12,910 nucleotides of DNA from RGIG1934 sp964492545 (GTDB lineage: Bacteria > Bacillota > Clostridia > Lachnospirales > Lachnospiraceae). Below, piece by piece: positions 6,464-12,910 of the stretch (position 1 is its first letter; every line of letters starts with the position of its first letter). Below the pieces are notes generated by a model. That model ran no database searches. It was not told where the DNA came from and saw nothing but the letters and a program-made list of their open reading frames with translations. The translations under genes were made by a program, and so were the position numbers. The stretch lies in NCBI GenBank assembly GCA_964492545.1, contig CAZBKO010000064.1, positions 1 to 12,910 of the forward strand, given 5' to 3'.

Positions 6464-6492
6464 TTGAAATAGAATTATGTATGATATAGAAT
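6464..6492 (+). promoter_or_regulatory. Probable promoter of pth-mfd
   Basis: TTGAAA (6464-6469) and TAGAAT (6487-6492) are each one base from consensus and are separated by 17 nt. Transcription would begin near 6499, about 27 nt before the pth start. Confidence 0.65.
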
Positions 6493-6525
6493 ATAATAAT
6501 AAATATTGGAAGGAACGATTATAAT

Positions 6526-7086
6526 ATGTATGTAATAGTTGGACTAGGAAATCCTACAGCACAGTATGCAGGTACAAGACATAATATAGGATTTGACACG
6601 ATTGACAGGCTTGCGGGCAGACTTGGAATCAGTGTTGACACTAAGAAGCATAAAGCACTTATTGGAAAGGGCGTAATTGGCTCTGAAAAGGTTATTTTGG
6701 CAAAGCCACAGACATTTATGAACTTAAGCGGCGAGTCAGTTAGAGAGCTTATGGATTTCTATAAGATTGATACAACAACAGAACTCATTGTTATTTATGA
6801 TGATATAAGTCTTGATGTTGGTAAAATGAGAATACGCGCCAAGGGAAGTGCCGGTGGACATAATGGAATTAAGAGTATAATAGCCCACACGGGAAGTGAT
6901 GTATTTAAGCGTGTCAAGGTGGGAGTTGGTAATAAGCCACCAAGAATGGACCTGGCAGATTATGTGCTTGGACACTTTAGTAAGGATGATAAGATTATCA
7001 TGGAAGATTCTGTGGACAGGGCGGCGAATGCTGTTGAAGTGATGATAGCTGATGGGATAGATAAAGCTTCTAATATGTTTAATTAG
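6526..7086 (+). CDS. pth: Peptidyl-tRNA hydrolase
   Basis: Pth cleaves the ester bond of peptidyl-tRNAs that drop off stalled ribosomes and so recycles tRNA in the cytoplasm. The 186-residue product is full length. It shows VGLGNP (5-10) with Asn9, the catalytic His19 in YAGTRHNIGF (14-23), FMNLSGESV (64-72) with Asn66, YDDISLDVGKMRIR (91-104) with the catalytic-site Asp92, and GSAGGHNGIKSI (107-118) with Asn113. These correspond to E. coli Asn10, His20, Asn68, Asp93 and Asn114. The ribosome site GGAAGG lies 12 nt before the ATG. mfd begins 28 nt after the stop with its own ribosome site, so the pair is likely one operon. This is the conserved pth-mfd arrangement of Firmicutes (spoVC-mfd in Bacillus). 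Confidence 0.98.
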   Translation: MYVIVGLGNPTAQYAGTRHNIGFDTIDRLAGRLGISVDTKKHKALIGKGVIGSEKVILAKPQTFMNLSGESVRELMDFYKIDTTTELIVIYDDISLDVGKMRIRAKGSAGGHNGIKSIIAHTGSDVFKRVKVGVGNKPPRMDLADYVLGHFSKDDKIIMEDSVDRAANAVEVMIADGIDKASNMFN

Positions 7087-7114
7087 TGAAAATGCTTTAG
7101 AATGGAAGGTATAT

Positions 7115-10100
7115 ATGAAAGTGTTTAATGCACCGCTTTTGGCCATGAAGGAGTACTTGGATATTGCAGATGTATTTGAATCAAAACGCAGGAAGAACAA
7201 GGTTGTTCAGGTAAATGGACTTATTGATTCAGGTCAGATACATTTTGCACATGAGGTTGGCAGTAATTTTAAAAATAAGGTCATAATAACGTTCAGCGAA
7301 CAGAAAGCCAAGGATATTATTGATGACTACAAGCTGTATGACAGAAATGTTATGTATTATCCGGCGAAGGATTTTATATTTTTTCAGGCAGATATACATG
7401 GTAATCTGCTGGTAGAACAGAGACAGCGTGTAATAAAAGGAATTGTTGAGAATCAGGGCATCACAGTAGTCACTACTATTGATGGTCTGATGGATCAGGT
7501 TATGCCTATATCATATATTTCCAATCATGTTATGACATTTAAGGTTGGAGATATTGTGGACACAGTGAAATTTACAAATGATCTTGTAACACTGGGATAT
7601 GAGAGAATATCTCAGGTTGATGGCGGAGGGCAATATGCAGTAAGAGGAAACATTATTGATATTTTTCCATTAACTGAGGACGCACCTATTAGAATAGATT
7701 TGTGGGATGACGAGATCGACTCAATTAAGTCATTTGATGTGGAAAGCCAGAGATCCATAGAAAATATGCAGGAGGTATCTATTTATCCGGCAACAGAGTA
7801 TATTTTGACAAAGAATCAGATTGATGAAGGACTTGAAAGAATTCAGGAGGATACCGGAAAATATTACGAAACTCTTCGTGGACAGATGAAAACGGAGCAG
7901 GCTCACAGAATCAAAAAAACCATTGAAGAGCTTAAGGAACAGATAGGCTATTTGGGTGCCAATGGAGGAATAGACGCATATATTAAATATTTTTGTGCTG
8001 ATACAGTATCTTTTCTTGAGTATTTTGATGAAGCAGATACTTTGTTTGTGGTGGATGAACCAAACAGAATAGATGAGAGATGTAAGGCAATAGAGAAAGA
8101 GCTTGGCGAGAGCATGATTCATAGAATTGAGAATGGATATATGCTTCCTGGGCAGGCACAGGTATTTACACCGGCGGCACATATATTTGCACAGCTTTCA
8201 ACAAAGCAGACTATGATTATGAATGTTTTAGACCAAAAGGTTGAAATGTTTAAGGTCAGTGAGAAATACAGTATTTCTCAGAAAAATATTAATCCCTATA
8301 ACAACAACTTTGACCTGTTAATTAAGGATCTTGAGGTATATAAGAAAAAGGGATATAAGGTTATCATACTTGCCGGAAGCAAAACAAGGGGTCAGCGAAT
8401 GGTTGAGGACATTCGCGGGTATAATATAGAGACATATTATTCGGAGGATACACAAAGGGAGCTGGCTGATGGTGAAATAATGATAACCTCAGGAAATGCT
8501 CATAAGGGCTTTGAATATCCTTCAATAAAGTTTGCTGTTATATCACAAAATGATATTTTTGGTGCGATTAAGAAAAAACGCAAGAAGAAAAAGTATTCCG
8601 GGAACCAGATACAGAGCTTCTCGGACTTGAATATTGGCGACTATGTTGTCCACGAAAATCATGGCCTTGGTGTATATCGTGGTATTGAAAAAATTGAGGT
8701 TGATAAGGTTGCCAAGGATTACATTAAAATAGAATATGCCGCCGGAGGCAATCTGTATATTTTGGCTACACAGCTGGATATGATTCAGAAATATGCAGGT
8801 GCAGATGCGAAAAAACCAAAGCTAAATAAGCTTGGAACCAAAGAGTGGAGCAACACTAAGAGCAGAGTTAAGGGAGCTGTAAAGGATATGGCTGCGGACC
8901 TTGTTAAGCTGTATGCAGTGAGACAGGCAAAGCAGGGATATCAGTTTACACCGGATACCATATGGCAGACTGAATTTGAGGAAATGTTTCCATATGAGGA
9001 GACTGATGATCAGCTTACAGCCATAGAGGATACCAAAAAGGATATGGAAAGTGCCAAGATTATGGATCGTCTTATTTGCGGTGATGTTGGATATGGCAAG
9101 ACAGAGGTAGCCATAAGAGCAGCATTCAAGGCGGTTCAGTCGGGCAAACAGGTGGTATTTCTTGTGCCTACAACAATTCTTGCACAACAGCATTACAATA
9201 CATTTTCACAGAGAATGAAGGATTTCCCAGCACGTGTTGATATGCTCTCAAGGTTCAGGACACCTGCACAGCAGAAGAAAACAATAGCAGCGGTAAAATC
9301 AGGAGAGGTTGACATTCTTATTGGTACTCACAGAGTTTTATCGAAGGATATACAGTATAAGAACCTTGGGCTTTTGATAGTGGATGAGGAACAAAGATTT
9401 GGTGTGGCACACAAGGAAAAAATTAAACAGCTTAAGTCAAATATTGATGTTCTCACACTAACAGCTACACCTATACCGCGTACTCTCCACATGAGTCTTG
9501 TGGGAATCAGGGATATGAGCGTTTTGGAGGAGCCACCTGTGGACAGACAGCCTATACAGACGTATGTAATGGAGTATGATGATGAAATGATTCGCGAAGC
9601 CATTACACGTGAACTTACAAGAGGCGGACAGGTATATTATGTGTACAATAGGGTAAATAATATAGAAGAGGTGGCGCTTCATGTTGCAAAGCTTGTTCCG
9701 GATGCAAATGTAGCATATGCCCACGGACAGATGAGCGAGCGTAAGCTGGAACAGATAATGTACGACTTTATTGAGGGCGAAATTGATGTGCTGGTTGCTA
9801 CGACCATAATTGAGACGGGACTTGATATATCAAATGTTAATACAATGATAATTCATGATGCTGATAATCTTGGATTGTCACAGCTATATCAGCTGCGAGG
9901 AAGAGTCGGAAGATCAAACAGAACAGCCTATGCATTTTTGATGTATAAGAGAGACAAAATGCTTAAGGAGATTGCTGAGAAACGACTTCAGGCCATAAGA
10001 GAATTCACAGAGCTTGGATCAGGATTCAAAATAGCTATGAGAGATTTGGAGATAAGAGGTGCAGGCAATATACTTGGAGCAGAACAGCATGGTCATATGG

Positions 10101-10666
10101 AAGCAGTTGGTTATGATTTATACTGCAAAATGCTAAATGAAGCGGTTATGTTCATGAAGGGTGAGATCGAAGAAAGGGAAGAATACGAAACATCAGTGGA
10201 CATGGAGCAAGATGCATACATTCCTGCATCATATATCAAAAATGAATATCAGAAGCTTAATATTTACAAACGAATTGCAGGAATTACATGTGAAGAAGAG
10301 TACGACGATATGCAGGATGAGCTCATGGATAGATTTGGTGACATACCAAAGGCTGTGAACAACCTTATGAATGTAGCACTTGTAAGGGAAATGGCACACA
10401 AAGTATATATTACTGATGTTTTGGGCAGAAAAAATGAAATAAAGCTTGTGTTGTTTAAAAAGGCTGCAATTGATCCAAGAAAAATACCGGTGCTTGTTGA
10501 TAAATATAAGCGTAATCTAAAGTTTGTCACAGATGCGGCACCATATTTTATTTATACGGCAAATAATGTTTTGAAGGACATGAAAGAGGTAAAGGAAGAA
10601 ATAATGCCTGTATTGCAGGATATGCTTGAATTGGTAAAGGCAGGAGATAATAGTGAGGGAAATTAA
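7115..10666 (+). CDS. mfd: Transcription-repair coupling factor
   Basis: Mfd is a DNA translocase that binds RNA polymerase stalled at template lesions, pushes it off and recruits UvrA. The 1183-residue protein is full length (B. subtilis 1177, E. coli 1148). In order it has an N-terminal UvrB-like module (about 1-480) without a Walker A, a basic linker KKKRKKKK near 490, the RNA-polymerase-interacting CarD-like domain (about 505-565, starting NIGDYVVHENHGLGVYRG), and the SF2 translocase. The translocase shows the Walker A GDVGYGKTE (656-664, Lys662), the DEEQ box (757-760), TATPIPRTL (783-791) and the arginine-finger motif QLRGRVGRSNR (926-936). The translocation-in-RecG helices and the C-terminal TRCF domain (about 1040-1140) follow. 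The ATG at 7115 has GGAAGG 5 nt upstream. A small ORF with its own ribosome site overlaps the last 14 bases. All key catalytic motifs look intact. Confidence 0.98.
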   Translation: MKVFNAPLLAMKEYLDIADVFESKRRKNKVVQVNGLIDSGQIHFAHEVGSNFKNKVIITFSEQKAKDIIDDYKLYDRNVMYYPAKDFIFFQADIHGNLLVEQRQRVIKGIVENQGITVVTTIDGLMDQVMPISYISNHVMTFKVGDIVDTVKFTNDLVTLGYERISQVDGGGQYAVRGNIIDIFPLTEDAPIRIDLWDDEIDSIKSFDVESQRSIENMQEVSIYPATEYILTKNQIDEGLERIQEDTGKYYETLRGQMKTEQAHRIKKTIEELKEQIGYLGANGGIDAYIKYFCADTVSFLEYFDEADTLFVVDEPNRIDERCKAIEKELGESMIHRIENGYMLPGQAQVFTPAAHIFAQLSTKQTMIMNVLDQKVEMFKVSEKYSISQKNINPYNNNFDLLIKDLEVYKKKGYKVIILAGSKTRGQRMVEDIRGYNIETYYSEDTQRELADGEIMITSGNAHKGFEYPSIKFAVISQNDIFGAIKKKRKKKKYSGNQIQSFSDLNIGDYVVHENHGLGVYRGIEKIEVDKVAKDYIKIEYAAGGNLYILATQLDMIQKYAGADAKKPKLNKLGTKEWSNTKSRVKGAVKDMAADLVKLYAVRQAKQGYQFTPDTIWQTEFEEMFPYEETDDQLTAIEDTKKDMESAKIMDRLICGDVGYGKTEVAIRAAFKAVQSGKQVVFLVPTTILAQQHYNTFSQRMKDFPARVDMLSRFRTPAQQKKTIAAVKSGEVDILIGTHRVLSKDIQYKNLGLLIVDEEQRFGVAHKEKIKQLKSNIDVLTLTATPIPRTLHMSLVGIRDMSVLEEPPVDRQPIQTYVMEYDDEMIREAITRELTRGGQVYYVYNRVNNIEEVALHVAKLVPDANVAYAHGQMSERKLEQIMYDFIEGEIDVLVATTIIETGLDISNVNTMIIHDADNLGLSQLYQLRGRVGRSNRTAYAFLMYKRDKMLKEIAEKRLQAIREFTELGSGFKIAMRDLEIRGAGNILGAEQHGHMEAVGYDLYCKMLNEAVMFMKGEIEEREEYETSVDMEQDAYIPASYIKNEYQKLNIYKRIAGITCEEEYDDMQDELMDRFGDIPKAVNNLMNVALVREMAHKVYITDVLGRKNEIKLVLFKKAAIDPRKIPVLVDKYKRNLKFVTDAAPYFIYTANNVLKDMKEVKEEIMPVLQDMLELVKAGDNSEGN

Positions 10667-10757
10667 ATTAGGCAAATGGCTTATGGTAGTAGTATATGCT
10701 ACATTCTTTGCGGCATTTGTACTATATCTGTTGACAATTTATAGTAACGTGATATAA
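10653..10757 (+). CDS. Candidate 34-residue single-pass membrane microprotein coupled to mfd
   Basis: A GTG at 10653 lies inside the last codons of mfd, in another frame, and opens 34 codons ending in TAA at 10755-10757. AGGAG (10642-10646) lies 6 nt upstream, a well-spaced ribosome site, and the overlap with mfd would allow translational coupling. The product starts with a basic segment, MREIKLGKW, then has an unbroken hydrophobic stretch of about 20 residues (10-29, LMVVVYATFFAAFVLYLLTI), a textbook single transmembrane helix with the N-terminus inside, and a short tail YSNVI. I do not recognise a family. It could be a true microprotein or the surviving N-terminus of a longer membrane protein that once followed mfd. 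The 3' half also contains the promoter of the next gene, which may constrain the sequence by itself. Confidence 0.5.
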   Translation: MREIKLGKWLMVVVYATFFAAFVLYLLTIYSNVI

Positions 10758-10758
10758 T
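10731..10758 (+). promoter_or_regulatory. Consensus sigma-A promoter of the flavin reductase/rubredoxin gene
   Basis: A perfect TTGACA (10731-10736) and a perfect TATAAT (10753-10758) are separated by 16 nt, with TGA before the -10 as an extended element. Transcription would start near 10765, leaving a leader of about 48 nt. It is the best promoter match in the window. It lies within the end of the candidate microprotein ORF. Confidence 0.85.
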
Positions 10759-10785
10759 AATAGTAATCATTCCTATTATTGCAAA

Positions 10786-10797
10786 GCGAATATTCGC
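10786..10797. promoter_or_regulatory. 12-bp palindrome in the leader, possible operator
   Basis: GCGAATATTCGC is a perfect palindrome lying about 20 nt after the predicted transcription start and 6 nt before the GGAGG ribosome site (10804-10808) of the next gene. Its place suits a repressor operator that controls an otherwise very strong promoter. No regulator is encoded nearby, so this is inference. Confidence 0.4.
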
Positions 10798-10812
10798 AGA
10801 AACGGAGGCTAT

Positions 10813-11466
10813 ATGAACAATAATATTTTAAGGGATTTATCTTATGGTGTGTATATCATTTCTACACTAGATGGTGACAGAGCAACGGGATGTGTTGCCA
10901 ACAGCGCTATGCAGATAACATCATCACCAGCTACAATAGCAGTTAGTATTAACCATGATAATTTTACAAATGAGTGTATTAGAAAGTCGGGAAGGTTTTC
11001 TGTTTCTATATTATCACAGGAAAGTGATCCGGGACTTATCGGAACATTTGGTTTTCAGTCGGGAAAAGATGTTGATAAGTATGAGAAGGTAGAACATGAA
11101 GTGGTGGAAAATGTTCCTGTAATTAAGGACTCATGTGGATACATGGTATGTGAGCTTAAGGATTCATTTGAAACATCAACACATACTATATTTATTGGTG
11201 AGATTGTTGAAGGTGATGTGTATTCGAATGTTGAACCAATGACCTACGCATATTACCATAAGGTGGTTAAGGGCAAGAGCCCTAAGAATGCACCAACATA
11301 TATTCCTGATGAGAAGGAAGAGAGTGCAGAGTCTAAGGTTATATACCAGTGCAGCATATGTGGTTATATATATGAGGGTTCAACACCATTTGAACAGTTA
11401 CCGGAGGATTATGTATGTCCAATATGTAAGCAGCCAAAGTCAGTATTTGAAAAGAAGACTATATAG
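10813..11466 (+). CDS. Flavin reductase-rubredoxin fusion (high-molecular-weight rubredoxin type)
   Basis: The 217-residue product joins two redox modules. Residues about 5-155 match the FMN-binding flavin reductase-like split barrel (LSYGVYIISTLDGD, TGCVANSAMQITSSPATIAV, ISINHDN-like and SGRFSVSIL segments). Residues 178-214 form a rubredoxin: YQCSICGYIYEG and LPEDYVCPICKQPK, whose Cys180, Cys183, Cys202 and Cys205 would bind one iron. The usual Trp before the second CxxC pair is Tyr200. The same fusion is known as Hrb in Moorella thermoacetica, where it passes electrons from NADH to the flavodiiron protein FprA for oxygen or nitric oxide reduction. The role here is by analogy: no flavodiiron gene is in the window. 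The GGAGG site lies 4 nt before the ATG. The gene is a single unit between a consensus promoter and a strong terminator. Confidence 0.92.
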   Translation: MNNNILRDLSYGVYIISTLDGDRATGCVANSAMQITSSPATIAVSINHDNFTNECIRKSGRFSVSILSQESDPGLIGTFGFQSGKDVDKYEKVEHEVVENVPVIKDSCGYMVCELKDSFETSTHTIFIGEIVEGDVYSNVEPMTYAYYHKVVKGKSPKNAPTYIPDEKEESAESKVIYQCSICGYIYEGSTPFEQLPEDYVCPICKQPKSVFEKKTI

Positions 11467-11484
11467 AATACATTTAAAGCATTG

Positions 11485-11533
11485 AAAAAGCTGCAGTTTC
11501 CATTAGATATTAAATGGAAGCTGCAGCTTTTTT
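11485..11533. terminator. Bidirectional intrinsic terminator between convergent genes
   Basis: A 20-bp stem with one G-T wobble pairs 11485-11504 with 11513-11532 around an 8-nt loop (AGATATTA). The left arm starts with AAAAAGCTGCAG and the right arm ends with CTGCAGCTTTTTT, so each strand ends its hairpin in a run of T. It can stop the flavin reductase/rubredoxin transcript from the left and the LCP-protein transcript from the right. Confidence 0.93.
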
Positions 11534-11536
11534 GAG

Positions 11537-11559
11537 TGATAGGAAATTACGTCCTATCA
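11537..11559 (+). repeat. 23-nt palindromic repeat, copy 2 (after a terminator)
   Basis: Arms TGATAGGA (11537-11544) and TCCTATCA (11552-11559) flank the loop AATTACG. It matches the copy at 6330-6352 at 21 of 23 positions, in the same orientation, and again lies just after a terminator T tract (4 nt here, 2 nt there). It ends one base before the LCP gene's stop codon on the other strand. Confidence 0.75.
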
Positions 11560-11560
11560 A

Positions 11561-12814
11561 TTACTGCTGTACAGTGTCTGTTTCAGGTTCTTCATAGAAG
11601 AAACCAGTTTCGTTGCTGATTGCATTGCTTATAGACTTAATTGTACTTGATGGTGTGTAGTCCTTGTCATATAAGAACTTATGAACCTTGCATACAATGT
11701 GTTCAAGGTCATATGGAATAAGAAATCCGTAGTATTGCTGTCCCTCTGGCTGTGTTGTATAATTCTCAGTTGCAGGGAATCCTTCGCTTTGACTAAGGTT
11801 GGCCTCTACTGCCACAGGTATAAGGTCAAGTACTGTTTCCCAAGGAAGACTGGTTTCGATAATCTTTTCACCATTGGCTGTTGAGTTCTTAAGTACTGTA
11901 TTGGCCACATCCATAAGCTCAGTAACACCGGCTGCCTTTGCTTTTTCAAGAAGCTTAGATAATACAAATCTCTGTCTTGCAGTACGTCCAAAATCATCAT
12001 GATATGTGTTACCCTGTTCATCGGTAAATGTACAATATCTTATACGACAGAAGGCGGTTGCCTGAAGTCCTGTAAGATGAACCGGACCGTATGTTGTAAG
12101 GTCAGGGGCATCAAGTCCTGTTATTTTTCTTGTCTCAGTTAGGTATCCATTAATATATGACATCTCATCTTCTGAAATATTTATATCAATTCCACCAAGA
12201 GCATCAATAATATTAGAAATACCATTAAAGTTAACTACTGCATAATCTGTAATATCAAGGTCAAAGTTGAGGTTCAACATATCAACAGCATTCTTAACAC
12301 CACCGGCACGGTATGCGTAATTAGCTTTCATATATTGGATCTCTGTATCTCCTTCCTGCATTGGCATCTGGAGGAGTGTGTCTCTATATATTGAAGCCAT
12401 ACGAACTTCAGAAGTCTTATTGTTGATACTTAAAATAATCATAACATCACTGTTGGCAGCATCAAATGTGTTACCACGCATATCAGAAGTAATTGTACCG
12501 GAGTCGAGGCCAAATAAAGCAATGTTAGTATAGCCTTCCTTCTTCTTGACTCCTTCATTAATATTGACATCATCACGATCATAATCTTTGTTCAGGATAT
12601 TGTTAACGTAATCATCCTTGCCTATGCAGGATATAAAAGCTCGTCCGGGAGCACATTTTGTAAATGACTTAATCAGCTTAATCTTGGCATTTGGAACAAT
12701 TAAAAAGGTTGCTACTATAAGCAATATAAGAGCTACAACTATTTCACTGACAACTATGCCAATCTTGGTCTTCTTTTTGAATTTCTTAACACTTTTCATC
12801 TTTCTCTTTTTCAT
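11561..12814 (-). CDS. LytR-CpsA-Psr (LCP) family cell-wall glycopolymer ligase
   Basis: LCP enzymes move lipid-linked glycopolymers, such as teichoic acids or capsule, onto peptidoglycan outside the membrane. The chosen ATG at 12814 gives 417 residues. A TTG at 12826 in frame would add four residues, but GAGGA abuts it too closely to be its ribosome site, while TGAG 7 nt or GAGG 13 nt before the ATG fits. The order is a very basic cytoplasmic N-terminus (1-17), one transmembrane helix (about 18-39), a linker, and the extracellular LCP domain (about 96-300). Visible LCP signatures are NIALFGLDSG (97-106), SDVMIILSIN (122-131), MASIYRDTLL (139-148) with Arg144 and Asp145, NFNGISNIIDALGGIDINI, and RIRY (257-260) with DDFGRTARQRFVL (273-285), whose arginines bind the polyprenyl phosphate head group. 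A C-terminal extension of about 115 residues has no clear domain. The gene is convergent with the rubredoxin-fusion gene and shares its terminator. Glycopolymer substrate unknown. Confidence 0.95.
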   Translation of the reverse strand: MKKRKMKSVKKFKKKTKIGIVVSEIVVALILLIVATFLIVPNAKIKLIKSFTKCAPGRAFISCIGKDDYVNNILNKDYDRDDVNINEGVKKKEGYTNIALFGLDSGTITSDMRGNTFDAANSDVMIILSINNKTSEVRMASIYRDTLLQMPMQEGDTEIQYMKANYAYRAGGVKNAVDMLNLNFDLDITDYAVVNFNGISNIIDALGGIDINISEDEMSYINGYLTETRKITGLDAPDLTTYGPVHLTGLQATAFCRIRYCTFTDEQGNTYHDDFGRTARQRFVLSKLLEKAKAAGVTELMDVANTVLKNSTANGEKIIETSLPWETVLDLIPVAVEANLSQSEGFPATENYTTQPEGQQYYGFLIPYDLEHIVCKVHKFLYDKDYTPSSTIKSISNAISNETGFFYEEPETDTVQQ

Positions 12815-12869
12815 GTATATTCTCAATCCTCATATTCTAAAATCTTAGACTGAATGCGCCTATTGACAT

Positions 12870-12898
12870 ATAATACTACTTTTCACCTGAGATTTCAA
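12870..12898 (-). promoter_or_regulatory. Probable promoter of the LCP-family gene
   Basis: On the minus strand TTGAAA (12898-12893) and TATTAT (12875-12870) are each one base from consensus, with 17 nt between them. Transcription would begin near 12863, about 50 nt before the chosen ATG. The end of the window (12827-12910) holds no gene that I can see. Confidence 0.65.
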
Positions 12899-12910
12899 TA
12901 TAATTTATTT

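Noticed and set aside
6438..6473. 11-codon ORF (MLNFISQEVLK) between the lipoprotein gene and pth, with a GGGGAAGG upstream
   Set aside because: It is too short to support by sequence alone and ends inside the predicted pth -35 region; no conserved leader-peptide feature is seen.
6736..7200. A 154-codon minus-strand frame across pth and mfd
   Set aside because: It runs antisense to two clear genes and shows no domain or ribosome site.
12815..12826. TTG start that would extend the LCP protein by four residues
   Set aside because: The only purine-rich motif directly abuts the TTG, so it cannot act as its ribosome site; the ATG at 12814 is better placed.

Overview
The window looks like a piece of a low-GC Firmicutes chromosome of the class Clostridia, most likely a member of the Lachnospiraceae. 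The evidence is the AT-rich composition, SpoVG, the paired GlgC and GlgD subunits, a flavin reductase-rubredoxin fusion typical of strict anaerobes, a LytR-CpsA-Psr cell-wall enzyme and a DnaD-type replication protein. The genus call is inference from protein flavour. Nothing in the window looks plasmid- or phage-borne, and I see no transposase, integrase, tRNA, rRNA or CRISPR array.

Layout from left to right. Positions 1-489 (minus strand) hold the N-terminal part of a DnaD-domain primosome protein that runs off the left edge. Positions 490-748 are intergenic and hold a striking set of DnaA boxes (TGTGGATAA) in two gapless tandem groups. murC (minus) follows and is transcribed toward dnaD. 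A divergent 301-bp promoter region separates murC from a plus-strand run of glgC, glgD and spoVG, in which glgC and glgD overlap by one base and spoVG follows after 24 nt. A hairpin closes that run. Next comes a monocistronic unit encoding a Cys-anchored lipoprotein of unknown function, with its own strong promoter and terminator, and then pth and mfd as a likely operon. A candidate 34-residue membrane microprotein overlaps the end of mfd. A near-perfect sigma-A promoter then drives a flavin reductase/rubredoxin fusion (Hrb-type). A bidirectional terminator separates it from a convergent LCP-family cell-wall ligase on the minus strand, whose promoter lies at the right edge.

How the genes fit together. 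murC, spoVG, pth and mfd are neighbours in many Firmicutes near the replication origin, in the ancestral order spoVG-glmU-prs-pth-mfd. Here glmU and prs are absent from between spoVG and pth, a lipoprotein gene occupies that place, and the glycogen-precursor genes glgC and glgD sit upstream of spoVG. The products serve peptidoglycan synthesis (MurC, LCP), glycogen precursor synthesis (GlgC/GlgD), stationary-phase and sporulation control (SpoVG), ribosome rescue (Pth), transcription-coupled repair (Mfd) and anaerobic electron transfer or oxygen defence (Hrb).

The observations most worth a second look are the tandem DnaA-box cluster upstream of dnaD, the glgCD-spoVG linkage, a 23-nt palindromic element that occurs just after two different terminators, and the membrane microprotein coupled to mfd. 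No wholly new multi-gene system is evident; most of the window is core chromosome.
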